A stretch of 64,000 bases of DNA from JADZEM01 sp046328125 (GCA_046328125.1 JAXLXF010000006.1:62001-126000), one strand, 5' to 3'; positions 53,401 to 60,727 are shown, counted from the stretch's first letter. Made by a program: numbers and translations. The notes: generated from the letters alone by a model not told the origin.

Positions 53401-54365
53401 TTTGCAGGCCGCGTGCCGGGGCGTACGATCGTCCTCAGCAAGTTGGAGACTGGCGCGACATCCTCACTGAGCTACCGCAGCGCATTCATCAATGGCTTCC
53501 ACGTCTCGCTGGTGAGGGCGTTGTCGGGGCGGACGCCATCTTCGCGTGTCTGGGTCCTGCGCTAGAGGTGTTCAGTCGCTATGAGAAAGTCGAGAAGGCT
53601 AGTGGCGAACAGGTTGAGCTTCGTGAATATCTAGAACAAGTGTGGGCAGCAGTTGCGCGAGAGGCAATTTCAATGATATTTAACGGCGCCGATGCATCAG
53701 GCCTGGAGGAGGACGCCCGGATTACCGCGATGTGGTTGTGGACCGTCGCAGCTGGAGTGTCGACAGATCCAAAAGCAGTTGATGACCAGCAGGTAAACGA
53801 CGACCCGAACATGCGCGGAGACGGCTCTGAATCAACGGACGATGACGAGATCACGTCGGGCAGCAAGGGAACAGGAGGGTTCGGCCTGGAATACGACGCT
53901 GCCCGTAAGATCGCGCAAGGACTTGGCGCCCACCTCGACAAGCTCGGGCACGTCGTTGAGGTCCAGGGCGATACTGCTCGCCTGCTAGCAGTCGCCGAGC
54001 GGACTCAATATCTGTTCGGCAAGGATGAGGCCACCAAGACAGCGAGAGCCTCACGGCGTAGTGCCAAGCCCAAGCAGCTTGACATGTTCGGCGAGCTAGC
54101 TCAGGCTGAGGAGGAGACCTCGTTTGGCATCGGCGGCGTGCCGTCGCCAGGGAGGACGGTCCTCGACAAGGTCCATCAAGCGATGATCCTCTTCGGGGCC
54201 GGCCGTGCCGATGGACTAAGACGCTTCGTCGTCGAGCACGGTGTCGGCAAAGAGCCGGCTTTCTGGAGCCTCGCCCAGTCGCTCTCGGCGCTCTATCCGG
54301 GCGGCACGGATGAGAAGCGTTGGGTGGATGGTGTCCTTGCTCGTAAGAGAGGCCTTGGCTTCTGA
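50454..54365 (+). CDS. NADAR - DUF1156 DNA methylase fusion (defence operon gene 3)
   Basis: 1303 residues. N-terminal NADAR/YbiA-like domain at 25-170: FGGLSNMAAGYPLLVNGVHI, then TSEALYQACRFPHRPE, QRSPMTAKMKG and RRDDFWGAKP with GINALGRLLMELR. After a Ser/Thr/Pro linker a DUF1156 methylase starts at about 262 (PKRLIEVDLPIKRISAHARR, then WWARRPLASCRAV). Methylase motif I VVDPFAGGGAIPLEAL (about 424) and catalytic motif IV ITDPPYYYSV (about 844) fit N6-adenine or N4-cytosine methylation. NADAR enzymes remove ADP-ribose from guanine in DNA in known systems. Met261 (ATG 51234, GAGG five bases upstream) could start the methylase alone. Confidence 0.85.
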   Translation: MSLTSKTSHSEHGHASALREYQRSECVVFRKTREAFGGLSNMAAGYPLLVNGVHIATSEALYQACRFPHRPELQRLIIGQRSPMTAKMKGKPYRDDSRADWNDVRLTIMRWCLRVKLAQNWDHFGSLLLETRDRQIVEESRRDDFWGAKPETDDRLIGINALGRLLMELRESLRERGDALRIVSPPDLEGFHLFGQPIGLIADRQPSSSGVRYGQADLEMPQSVTPRQPSPGSTPLATVESEVGATTPPAATSSSQHEANMVSSVGVPKRLIEVDLPIKRISAHARREKSIRHGHISTLHIWWARRPLASCRAVICASLWPDPADPFCPLKFREDAARIILDFAQKAVSDRTLANLSSPESWGRWKSLTLAGRLDTSNPDQLIVLRLALLDFIADYANWDCSRVTAFLETSRSLTESAHEAFGGEPGSRPIVVDPFAGGGAIPLEALRVGADAFASDLNPVAVLLNKAVLEYIPRYGKRLPDELRTWGEWLKEKAEEELSEIYPKDLDGGTPIAYLWARTVISEAPGDGAEAPIEIPLIRSMWLAKRPKNPVAMRWVRDASGAIGTQVMEKRFADGSVMRVRVPLLEIFTPQRASDVPAGTANKGSATCPITGFTTTVAQVRRQLSRRRGGAEDSRLLCVVTTSQHGQGRSYRAPLAEDFEALTRVAQRLTRLPSAGADGYSALPTEQFSGQEPRRIPLPLYGINSFRDMFLPRQALALATYARLIRTLGQQESFPREKDLQDAILLFLSLTLDKVADLANTGCRWEPVAQCPRQLFARQAMPMTWDIAEGVPIGDSSGSFGVMLNRLYYVIDSIGSDWREGVVDIISATQHPLPDRSCDAFITDPPYYYSVPYADLSDFFYVWLRRMIGNRFPALFESDTIVKAQECIQNLPHAAVRSIQKDRDFYESTMRSSLSEGERITKENGVATIVFAHSQTEAWESLLAALISAGWRVTASWPIDTEMSTRIIAQRQSTLASSVHLVCRPRAGAYDRPQQVGDWRDILTELPQRIHQWLPRLAGEGVVGADAIFACLGPALEVFSRYEKVEKASGEQVELREYLEQVWAAVAREAISMIFNGADASGLEEDARITAMWLWTVAAGVSTDPKAVDDQQVNDDPNMRGDGSESTDDDEITSGSKGTGGFGLEYDAARKIAQGLGAHLDKLGHVVEVQGDTARLLAVAERTQYLFGKDEATKTARASRRSAKPKQLDMFGELAQAEEETSFGIGGVPSPGRTVLDKVHQAMILFGAGRADGLRRFVVEHGVGKEPAFWSLAQSLSALYPGGTDEKRWVDGVLARKRGLGF

Positions 54366-55099
54366 TGCCCAACTGGCAGCAAGTGAATGCCCGGAAGATC
54401 AACAAGGTCGTCAGTATTTTGCTAGGCCGTTACCATCGCAGTCACGGCCTGGCGGTCGTCGGCGTCGGGCGCCCGATCGGAACCTGCCATCTCTACCTCT
54501 ACAGTCTGGCTGTTCGCGGGAAGGATGGCGAGCCGCTGTTCTTGCCGGACTTCACGAAGCGGTACTTCCTCGGCATCTACCAGGGAGTGGTCGGGCTGCC
54601 ACTCTGGGTCGGAGACCGCGATCTCATCCATCCCGAGCACGACCGACGTGAGCTCCGCACGATCGAGCTGGTCAACTGGTTCGAGGAGCAGCTCACGCTC
54701 CGCCCGTTCTTCACGGATCATGCTGAACAGATCGGCTGGTGGCGTCGGACCTATCACGTCGCGCAGAGCGAGCCCTACTTGCTCACCTGGGAGATCATGG
54801 GGCGAGTTGCCGGAGCGATGGATGCCCCGATCGAAGCCTATGGTCGGTATGACTCGTACGGCGACACGCCCGCCGAGACCGCGGCCATAAGTCGGCACGG
54901 TTCGTCGCCCTCGGAGATGGTCCACCGCGTCGGAGACCTGGCATTCGCCTACGATGGTTCAGCTCATCTTCCTGACGGTACCCGCTTCGATCTCTGGGAG
55001 AAGCACGTTCGGGGTGAGGCACCGCAGCAGATCGTGGCCGAGCTTCGATTGCAGGCCGATGCTGTCCGCAATCGCAATGATCATGCTCACGGAGGCTGA
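54365..55099 (+). CDS. Conserved-looking unknown protein of defence operon (gene 4)
   Basis: 244 residues, soluble. NVVSILLGRYHRSHGLAVVG-like start, then HLYLYSLAVRGKDGEPLFLP, a charged middle (LINWFEEQLTLRPFFTDHAE-like) and WWRRTYHVAQSEPYLLTWEI. No ATP-binding, nuclease or membrane motif is visible, and I do not recognise a family. The start overlaps the methylase stop by one base (TGATG), and the DUF499 gene follows 3 bases later, so it is a core subunit by position. It may be a small adaptor. Confidence 0.7.
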   Translation: MPNWQQVNARKINKVVSILLGRYHRSHGLAVVGVGRPIGTCHLYLYSLAVRGKDGEPLFLPDFTKRYFLGIYQGVVGLPLWVGDRDLIHPEHDRRELRTIELVNWFEEQLTLRPFFTDHAEQIGWWRRTYHVAQSEPYLLTWEIMGRVAGAMDAPIEAYGRYDSYGDTPAETAAISRHGSSPSEMVHRVGDLAFAYDGSAHLPDGTRFDLWEKHVRGEAPQQIVAELRLQADAVRNRNDHAHGG

Positions 55100-55102
55100 G
55101 TC

Positions 55103-58069
55103 GTGGCGCTGAAGCCGTGGTACACCGTCGTAACTCCCCGCGAAGATCTCCGGGAGAACCGCCCGCTCGACGCCTCTGAGTTCGCCGTCCATCTCGATCA
55201 CGTCCGTGATGGTCGAGCCCCAGCTGACTACACGAGGCCTGAGCGCTTTTTCGAGCGCACCTATTTGACCGAGTCGCTGCTCGACCTGGCTGCACAGGTT
55301 GTGCGTCGTCTGTCGGGCATTCAGGTCGAGACGAGCGCTGTGTTCAACATGGCGACGCAGTTTGGTGGCGGGAAGACCCACGCGCTGACCCTACTGTACC
55401 ACCTGGCGAAGAACGGATCGGCCTCATCAAGTTGGCGGGGTGTGCCGTCGATTCTCACCAAGGCGAAAGTGTCCGAGGCACCGAAGGCCGACTGCGCCGT
55501 CTTCGTCGGCACCGAGTTCGACTCGATCGCAGGTCGTGGCGGAGATGACGGATCACCTCTTCGCAAGACTCCATGGGGCGAGATCGCGTACCAGCTCGGC
55601 GGCGAGACTGGCTTCGCTCACGTCGAGCGTCATGACTCAGAAGGTCAGGCACCGGGCGGCGACGTCATCGAGCGGTTTCTCCCCAGCGGCCCCTCGCTCA
55701 TTCTGATCGACGAGCTGATGAACTATGTGTCGAGGAACCGGCGAACGGGGCTCGGCTCCCAGCTCTATAGCTTCCTGCAGAATCTCGGCGAGGTAGCGCG
55801 CTCTCGCCCCAACGTGGCATTGGCAGTCTCGGTGCCTGCCTCAATCGATGTCGAGATGACGCCTGACGATCAGGGAGACTACGAGCGGCTGAAGCATCTG
55901 CTGAACCGACTCGGCAAGGCGATCGTCATGTCGGCCGACGCTGAGACCTCTGAGATCGTTCGCCGGCGCCTCTTCGAATGGGGCGGCCTGCCAGACTATG
56001 GACGACGGGTCGCCACCGAGTACGCCGAGTGGGCCATGGAGCACTCCACGAGCCTGCCGGACGTCGATCCCCAGACAATCCGAGAGCGCTTCGCGGCGTC
56101 ATACCCATTCCACCCGAGCGTGCTCTCGGTCTTCGAGCGCAAGTGGCAGGCACTTCCACGGTTCCAGCGCACCCGTGGCGCTCTTCGGCTCCTGGCACTC
56201 TGGGTGTCACAGGCGTACGCCGCCGGCTACAAGGGCGCCCATCGTGATCCGCTCATCAGCCTCGGCACGGCCCCGCTCGACGACCCGTACTTTCGCTCGG
56301 CGATGTTTGAGCAGCTCGGCAATGACCGGCTGGAGATTCCGGTCACGACGGACATCGTCGGTAGCTCCACGGCGCATGCCAGGCGGCTGGACCGCGAAGC
56401 ACCCGACACAATCAAGAAGGCCCGTCTGCACCGAAAGGTCGCTACGGCGATCCTTTTCGAGTCGAATGGCGGCATGACCCGCGACGAGGCGACCCTCCCC
56501 GAAATCAGAATGGCTGTTGGGGAGCCAGATCTGGATATCGCCAATGTCGAGACGGTTGTCGAATCGCTGGTGGACTGCTGCTACTTCTTGATCGCGACGC
56601 CGCCCAACCGCTTCCGCTTCGGCACGCAGCCGAACCTCAACAAGGTGTTAGTCGATCGACGGGCGAGCGTTGCCGAGCCGGCCATCGACGACCGCGTCCG
56701 CGAGGAGGTCCAGGCGGTTTTCAAAGTCGGGCAGGCGAACCTGGAGCGGGTCTACTTTCCTGAGCGATCGAATCAGGTGCCGAATCGGCCGGCGCTGACC
56801 CTGGTCGTCATGGCGCCGGAACAGTCGCTCGGCGCTGCATCCACCCGAGCACAGCTTGACACCATCGTCCGGGAGTATGGATCCTCTGGGCGAACATTCA
56901 AGAGCGCCCTGCTGTTCGTGGTGCCCGACGCATCATCGGGGTTGCGGGATCTCGCTCGTTCGCTTCTGGCCTGGCATGACATCGACGACGACGTTGACCT
57001 GAAGCAGCGGCTTGACGAGACCCAGGTCGCGCAGCTTCGAGCTGGGCTCCAGCGTGCGACCCGAGATCTTCGAGAGGCCGTCTGGAAAGCTTACCGCCAC
57101 CTGTTCCTGCTAGGCCGGGACAACGCGCTGCGAGAGATCGATCTCGGTCTCGTTACGAGCAGCATGGCGCCCTCAGTAGCGGAGCTGATCGTCAATCGCC
57201 TCCGCCAAGAGGACGAGATCACCGAGGTCGTCGGTCCGACGAGACTCGTCCGCTACTGGCCGCCCGCCGTCCGTGCCTGGAGTACCAAGGCTGCTCGCGA
57301 CGCCTTCTACGCCTCGCCGATGTTGCCGCGACTGCTCAGCCCAAATGCCATCCGACGCACGATCGTCGATGGCGTCGCCCAGAAAGTTCTCGCGTATGTC
57401 GGCCCGGAGGTGGATGGCCATCCGGAGCCGTTCCATTTCGGATCCGCGCTGGCCGAGACGGACGTCGAGATCTCCGAGGAGATGTACTTGCTCACCGCCG
57501 ACGAGGCCCGCAAGTACGTCGAGCAACCAAGTCTGGCTCAGATCTCGATCCAGCCGTCGAGCGGCTACATCCGAGCCGGCGAGACGTTGACGTTTGCGGT
57601 CACCGGCGTCGATCAACATGGCCGCCCGTTCCCTACTGACGATGCGCTCTGGTCAGCTAGAGGCGGAGTCATCACCCCCAGCGGAACGTTTACCGCCGGG
57701 AGTGAAGCCGGACTTGCCTCGATCACCGTCGCCATCGGCGAGCAAGAGGCGACGGCACGTGTGAGCGTGCAGGCCGTTCAGCCCGAGGCACGCCGGGTCC
57801 GCGAAGTGGACGATGGCGGTCAATCTGGCGATGACCGGCCTCCTTTCGGCACACCAACCTCGACGTTGCCGATTCGCTGGGAGAGTGATGTCCCGACCCA
57901 GAAGTGGATGAACCTCTACACTCGGGTGCTGTCCAAGTTCACCAGCACGCCTGGCCTGCGAGTCCGCGTCAGCTTCGAATTGCCAGCCGACACCACAGTC
58001 AGTGACGCAAAGCTCGAAGAAGCACGGACGGCGCTACGCGAGCTCGGTCTCGACGAGAACCTTGGTTGA
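55103..58069 (+). CDS. DUF499 AAA+ ATPase with Ig-like domain (defence operon gene 5)
   Basis: 988 residues from GTG 55103 (GGAGG upstream). The N-terminal ATPase has Walker A TQFGGGKTHALTLL (about 86) and Walker B SLILIDELMNYVSR (about 196), the DUF499 pattern (GGGKTH). A helical middle follows. Residues about 814-890 form a bacterial Ig-like (Big_2) fold: IQPSSGYIRAGETLTFAVTG, GVITPSGTFTAGSEAGLA, unusual for a cytoplasmic ATPase. DUF499 proteins go with DUF1156 methylases and helicases in Hma-type defence loci. Last gene before the terminator at 58139-58180. Confidence 0.87.
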   Translation: MALKPWYTVVTPREDLRENRPLDASEFAVHLDHVRDGRAPADYTRPERFFERTYLTESLLDLAAQVVRRLSGIQVETSAVFNMATQFGGGKTHALTLLYHLAKNGSASSSWRGVPSILTKAKVSEAPKADCAVFVGTEFDSIAGRGGDDGSPLRKTPWGEIAYQLGGETGFAHVERHDSEGQAPGGDVIERFLPSGPSLILIDELMNYVSRNRRTGLGSQLYSFLQNLGEVARSRPNVALAVSVPASIDVEMTPDDQGDYERLKHLLNRLGKAIVMSADAETSEIVRRRLFEWGGLPDYGRRVATEYAEWAMEHSTSLPDVDPQTIRERFAASYPFHPSVLSVFERKWQALPRFQRTRGALRLLALWVSQAYAAGYKGAHRDPLISLGTAPLDDPYFRSAMFEQLGNDRLEIPVTTDIVGSSTAHARRLDREAPDTIKKARLHRKVATAILFESNGGMTRDEATLPEIRMAVGEPDLDIANVETVVESLVDCCYFLIATPPNRFRFGTQPNLNKVLVDRRASVAEPAIDDRVREEVQAVFKVGQANLERVYFPERSNQVPNRPALTLVVMAPEQSLGAASTRAQLDTIVREYGSSGRTFKSALLFVVPDASSGLRDLARSLLAWHDIDDDVDLKQRLDETQVAQLRAGLQRATRDLREAVWKAYRHLFLLGRDNALREIDLGLVTSSMAPSVAELIVNRLRQEDEITEVVGPTRLVRYWPPAVRAWSTKAARDAFYASPMLPRLLSPNAIRRTIVDGVAQKVLAYVGPEVDGHPEPFHFGSALAETDVEISEEMYLLTADEARKYVEQPSLAQISIQPSSGYIRAGETLTFAVTGVDQHGRPFPTDDALWSARGGVITPSGTFTAGSEAGLASITVAIGEQEATARVSVQAVQPEARRVREVDDGGQSGDDRPPFGTPTSTLPIRWESDVPTQKWMNLYTRVLSKFTSTPGLRVRVSFELPADTTVSDAKLEEARTALRELGLDENLG

Positions 58070-58138
58070 GCCGACAACCGAGGCACGAACCTTGTTCACT
58101 GGTGCGTGCTTCATCAGTCCTACGCAACCTGACGGACA

Positions 58139-58180
58139 TGAGGTAGCCCCGCACAACTGATGTCGGGCGGGGCTACCTCA
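58139..58180 (+). terminator. Terminator of the defence operon
   Basis: 14-bp perfect stem (58139-58152 with 58167-58180) and a 14-base loop, 70 bases after the DUF499 stop and before convergent small genes. Confidence 0.8.
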
Positions 58181-58200
58181 GGACAAGCGAGCGGAGGAAG

Positions 58201-58365
58201 CTAACGGCAGTTGCCGCTGGACCGCTTCGACCGGCACTCGTTGCAGTACTCGCCGGTGGTCGGAGTCGTCGGCCGCTCGTCGTAGTTGCTCGTCGGCCAG
58301 TTCGAGCAGTTGCTGCAGAAATGCCAGGTATCGTTGCCCTTGCGTCGTCGGTAGGTGCTTGCCAA
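58201..58365 (-). CDS. Small cysteine-rich (zinc-ribbon-like) protein
   Basis: 54 residues from TTG 58365, with GGGAG six bases upstream. Two Cys pairs, HFCSNCSNWP and GEYCNECRSKR, plus a final NCR, make a likely zinc-binding knuckle pair. It follows the 47-residue basic protein by ten bases, leftward. No known family name; nucleic-acid binding is a guess from charge. Confidence 0.6.
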   Translation of the reverse strand: MASTYRRRKGNDTWHFCSNCSNWPTSNYDERPTTPTTGEYCNECRSKRSSGNCR

Positions 58366-58375
58366 CTCGTGCTCC

Positions 58376-58519
58376 CTACTTCTTCGGCCGTCGTGTCGTC
58401 GAAGCGTCAGACCGCTTCCTCCGCCACGTGCCGTCCTGGTTCCTCGCCCGAGGCTGGGTTCCCCCGTTCGGGCTCTTCACGTACGGCCCCTGCCGTGGTC
58501 CAGCGCGTCGGTCGGCCAT
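58376..58519 (-). CDS. Small basic hypothetical protein
   Basis: 47 residues from ATG 58519, with GGAGGT five bases upstream. MADRRAGPRQGPYVKSPNGG, then RARNQDGTWRRKRSDAS and a basic end TTRRPKK. It is encoded just before the zinc-ribbon-like protein and probably co-transcribed. No family recognised. Confidence 0.5.
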   Translation of the reverse strand: MADRRAGPRQGPYVKSPNGGTQPRARNQDGTWRRKRSDASTTRRPKK

Positions 58520-58618
58520 CTCAACCTCCGTCATGGCCATCTGTTGGGAAGCATAACCGAATGTTGAGTAGTCTGTCAACGCAACATCTGGTGCCTTGAC
58601 GCAACTGTGACACAGCGC

Positions 58619-59269
58619 CTACAGGAGCCTTTGCTGGCCCTTGGCCTCTTCGCGGGAGCGGTGGAAGGTACCGTCCTGATCGATGTAGACCAGACCCAAT
58701 TCGCTCAGGCGTACCTTCAGCGCCGTGATGGTGACGTTCACCTGCTCGCGAAGCCGGTACAGACCGGGCCAGCACGTGAGGTCTGCCTGCTCAGCAAGGG
58801 GCAGCAAGAGCCACCGTGGCATCAACAGGTAGCCCATGAAGCGGTGGGCATTTCTCTCGTCCCACGAGGTTTGATCGCCGCGTGCACAGGTGTACTTCAG
58901 TTCACGCCTGAAGCCGGGCAAGGTCGGATGGTCGATTAGGGTCTGGTCGATATGGAGCACCCAATGCCCGATCTCGTGCGCGACCGTGGTATTGGCCAGC
59001 CCCTCGGTGTTGAGCAGGAGCGACTTGCGACTCTCATTGAGGACAATCAAGCGATCCTGGGGGGCGAGACCACCCAAGATGGTCAGTCCTGGCGGCTCGT
59101 CGATCGGCTCCCACAGCGGCGTACCCAGTTCATCGGTCAGTGCGTCGTCAACGATGTCTTCTGCACTGATGGGTAGGGTTAGCGGTCGCCCGCGGCGCTG
59201 CTCAAATGCGGCGAGCAACTGACTGGCGAGGTCTTCGACCGCCTTCGCGGAAAAGTACCGATCAGCCAC
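58619..59269 (-). CDS. ImmA/IrrE-family metallopeptidase
   Basis: 216 residues. The motif TTVAHEIGHWVLHID gives HExxH, and SWDERNAHRFMGYLLMPRWL supplies the third metal ligand and the LLMP signature of the family. Such peptidases cleave or relieve an XRE repressor in response to DNA damage or phage. It begins 3 bases after the XRE gene at 59273-59632, both leftward. Confidence 0.9.
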   Translation of the reverse strand: MADRYFSAKAVEDLASQLLAAFEQRRGRPLTLPISAEDIVDDALTDELGTPLWEPIDEPPGLTILGGLAPQDRLIVLNESRKSLLLNTEGLANTTVAHEIGHWVLHIDQTLIDHPTLPGFRRELKYTCARGDQTSWDERNAHRFMGYLLMPRWLLLPLAEQADLTCWPGLYRLREQVNVTITALKVRLSELGLVYIDQDGTFHRSREEAKGQQRLL

Positions 59270-59272
59270 AGG

Positions 59273-59632
59273 TCAACTCTCATCGGATCGTCTTGCTTCG
59301 CGCTGATTTAGAACGCGCTGCCAGTCCCCTGGTTCCTTGATGTCACCTGCGATTGAGCGAAAGAGCTTGATCGCGGTCGGATTGGAGCGGAACACGTCAA
59401 CGAGGTCCGCCGGGATCTTCTCGGCCAGGACGGACAACTCGTCCGCATCGCCCTCCAGATGCTCTGCCAGTGAGGCAATGGTCTTGGCGCTGGGCGGCGG
59501 GATGCGGTCGTTCTCCAGCTTCGAGAGGTACGTGAAGTCCACACCGACGAGGTCGGCCAGCACGCGCAAGCTAAGGCCCTTGGCACGCCGCAGCTCGCGA
59601 AGACGTTGACCGAAAGTCTTTGGGGCAGTCAT
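59273..59632 (-). CDS. XRE-family helix-turn-helix regulator
   Basis: 119 residues. HTH at about 9-62: FGQRLRELRRAKGLSLRVLA, DLVGVDFTYLSKLENDRIPP, then SAKTIASLAEHLE. Followed by an ImmA-like gene, so it is probably its substrate and a repressor of this pair. Convergent to the defence operon and possibly a switch for it. Confidence 0.9.
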   Translation of the reverse strand: MTAPKTFGQRLRELRRAKGLSLRVLADLVGVDFTYLSKLENDRIPPPSAKTIASLAEHLEGDADELSVLAEKIPADLVDVFRSNPTAIKLFRSIAGDIKEPGDWQRVLNQREARRSDES

Positions 59633-60113
59633 CTCGGGCTCAGTCTAGAGCACAGACTCACTGCCTACCAAGCTGTGAACCGACTCGCTCGGATTGCCCT
59701 TGCCGATCGTGGTGCATCTCCCTCGTCATCGTCAGGGTGACGCTTATCGGCGTGAATGATGTCGGGAGTCAGCGTCAGCACAAGTCGGAAGCCTGAAGTC
59801 CGGAATGAGATCTACACTGAAGTGGCCAAGACGAGTCTTGGCAACGTGCGCGGTTCCAACACTAGAGCTGCCGTAACGATAGTCTATCGTCTCCTTCTGG
59901 AATTCACCTGTTCGTTGATGTCACCAGGGCCCGATGTAACTCAAGCGTCGATCTGGCGCGGGGAGCCGCCCAGGGTCATGACAGATAGAACCTGAGGAAC
60001 ACCAGGCATCGGCTCGGCGTGGCTGGGCATCGCGGAGCGCACGCCCGCCAGCACTTGGCCGTGCACCGTGAGCACGCCGACGGATCCTGACGAGCCATCA
60101 AGATGCTTGCCGT
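59633..60113. other. Intergenic region before promoter D
   Basis: About 480 bases with no convincing gene. ORFs are present in both directions but have no ribosome site or family resemblance, and codon use looks random. The promoter of the leftward XRE/ImmA pair should lie near 59640-59700. Confidence 0.5.
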
Positions 60114-60167
60114 GTGCTCGTCATGTAACCGGCCCGTGCTCGCCGCGTAATCGGGCCCGCGTACGCT
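60114..60167 (+). promoter_or_regulatory. SARP-type promoter D (heptamer direct repeats, accessory operon)
   Basis: Rightward heptamers GTGCTCG (60114-60120), GTAACCG (60125-60131), GTGCTCG (60136-60142) and GTAATCG (60147-60153) lie in exact 11-bp steps. Eight bases (GGCCCGCG) and TACGCT (60162-60167) follow. This matches promoters A-C except for direction. Transcription should start near 60174. Confidence 0.78.
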
Positions 60168-60188
60168 GACAGCGTTGTATGTGGTTCG

Positions 60189-60319
60189 GTCGGCTTGACC
60201 CACAAAGCCGACGAGGGTAGCCCCACCCTCGAGCCCGACGGGATGTGACCGGCGCCGCCGGTCCGGGAGCTCGCTCTCCCGCTCGGCTTCAATAGTGGCG
60301 AACGGCTCGGCTCAGCCGT
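60189..60319 (+). ncRNA. Structured leader: five consecutive stem-loops
   Basis: Perfect inverted pairs follow one another: 60189-60196/60205-60212 (8 bp), 60212-60218/60225-60231 (7 bp), 60247-60253/60257-60263 (7 bp), 60264-60269/60276-60281 (6 bp) and 60302-60307/60314-60319 (6 bp). A sixth (60342-60347/60368-60373) ends next to a GAGGAG ribosome site. The region begins about 15 bases after the predicted start of transcription from promoter D. It could be a regulatory 5' leader or a separate small RNA. Confidence 0.55.
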
Positions 60320-60388
60320 GTCGGACACGAGCAAGGTCAGCAGTGGCCGGCAGTTCCGACGCTCAGAGCCACTTTGAGGAGAACTCGC

Positions 60389-60547
60389 ATGGAGGTGACG
60401 GACCGACAGCCAAGCACACACGCGGACGCGACGGAGCGTGCGCGCTTCAACCTTGACATCGTGATCGTGAGGAAGGAGGTTGTCACCGCCTCGGTCAGGT
60501 CCATCGGACCGAAGGCTCGGTACGGAAAGCCACCTGACGCAGTCTGA
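60389..60547 (+). CDS. Small hypothetical protein after structured leader
   Basis: 52 residues from ATG 60389, with GAGGAG seven bases upstream. MEVTDRQPSTHADATERARF, then NLDIVIVRKEVVTASVRSIG and a basic end. No family known. First coding unit of the promoter D operon. Confidence 0.6.
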   Translation: MEVTDRQPSTHADATERARFNLDIVIVRKEVVTASVRSIGPKARYGKPPDAV

Positions 60548-60699
60548 CATCGCGACCTGACAGCTGCTCACGAACACCTGATCTCCTCCTCTGATTGGGG
60601 AGTGGACCAGGCCGCACTTTCCTGCTCAAACGAGCCACGTTGCTCCAGCGGGAACGCCGCTGCGGCAGCGTGTCGTGCATACATCCCAGCCCCACACTG

Positions 60700-60727
60700 A
60701 AGGCCCCGCTCATCCGAGCCGGGCCTT
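60700..60727 (+). terminator. Weak terminator-like hairpin
   Basis: AAGGCCC (60700-60706) pairs with GGGCCTT (60721-60727), followed by TCTTC. It may attenuate transcription between the small gene and the next ones. Confidence 0.4.

Noticed and set aside
45907..58069. Classification as a DISARM system
   Set aside because: No drmA/drmB (DUF1998) or PLD (drmC) gene is present; only the SNF2 helicase and a methylase are shared. DUF1156 plus DUF499 fits Hma-like systems better.
59756..59995. A 79-residue ORF in the gap before promoter D
   Set aside because: No ribosome site, no family resemblance and no neighbours that would explain it.
60189..60319. tmRNA, RNase P or 6S RNA
   Set aside because: No CCA/tRNA-like end, no conserved P4-like segments and no single long hairpin with a central bubble were seen.
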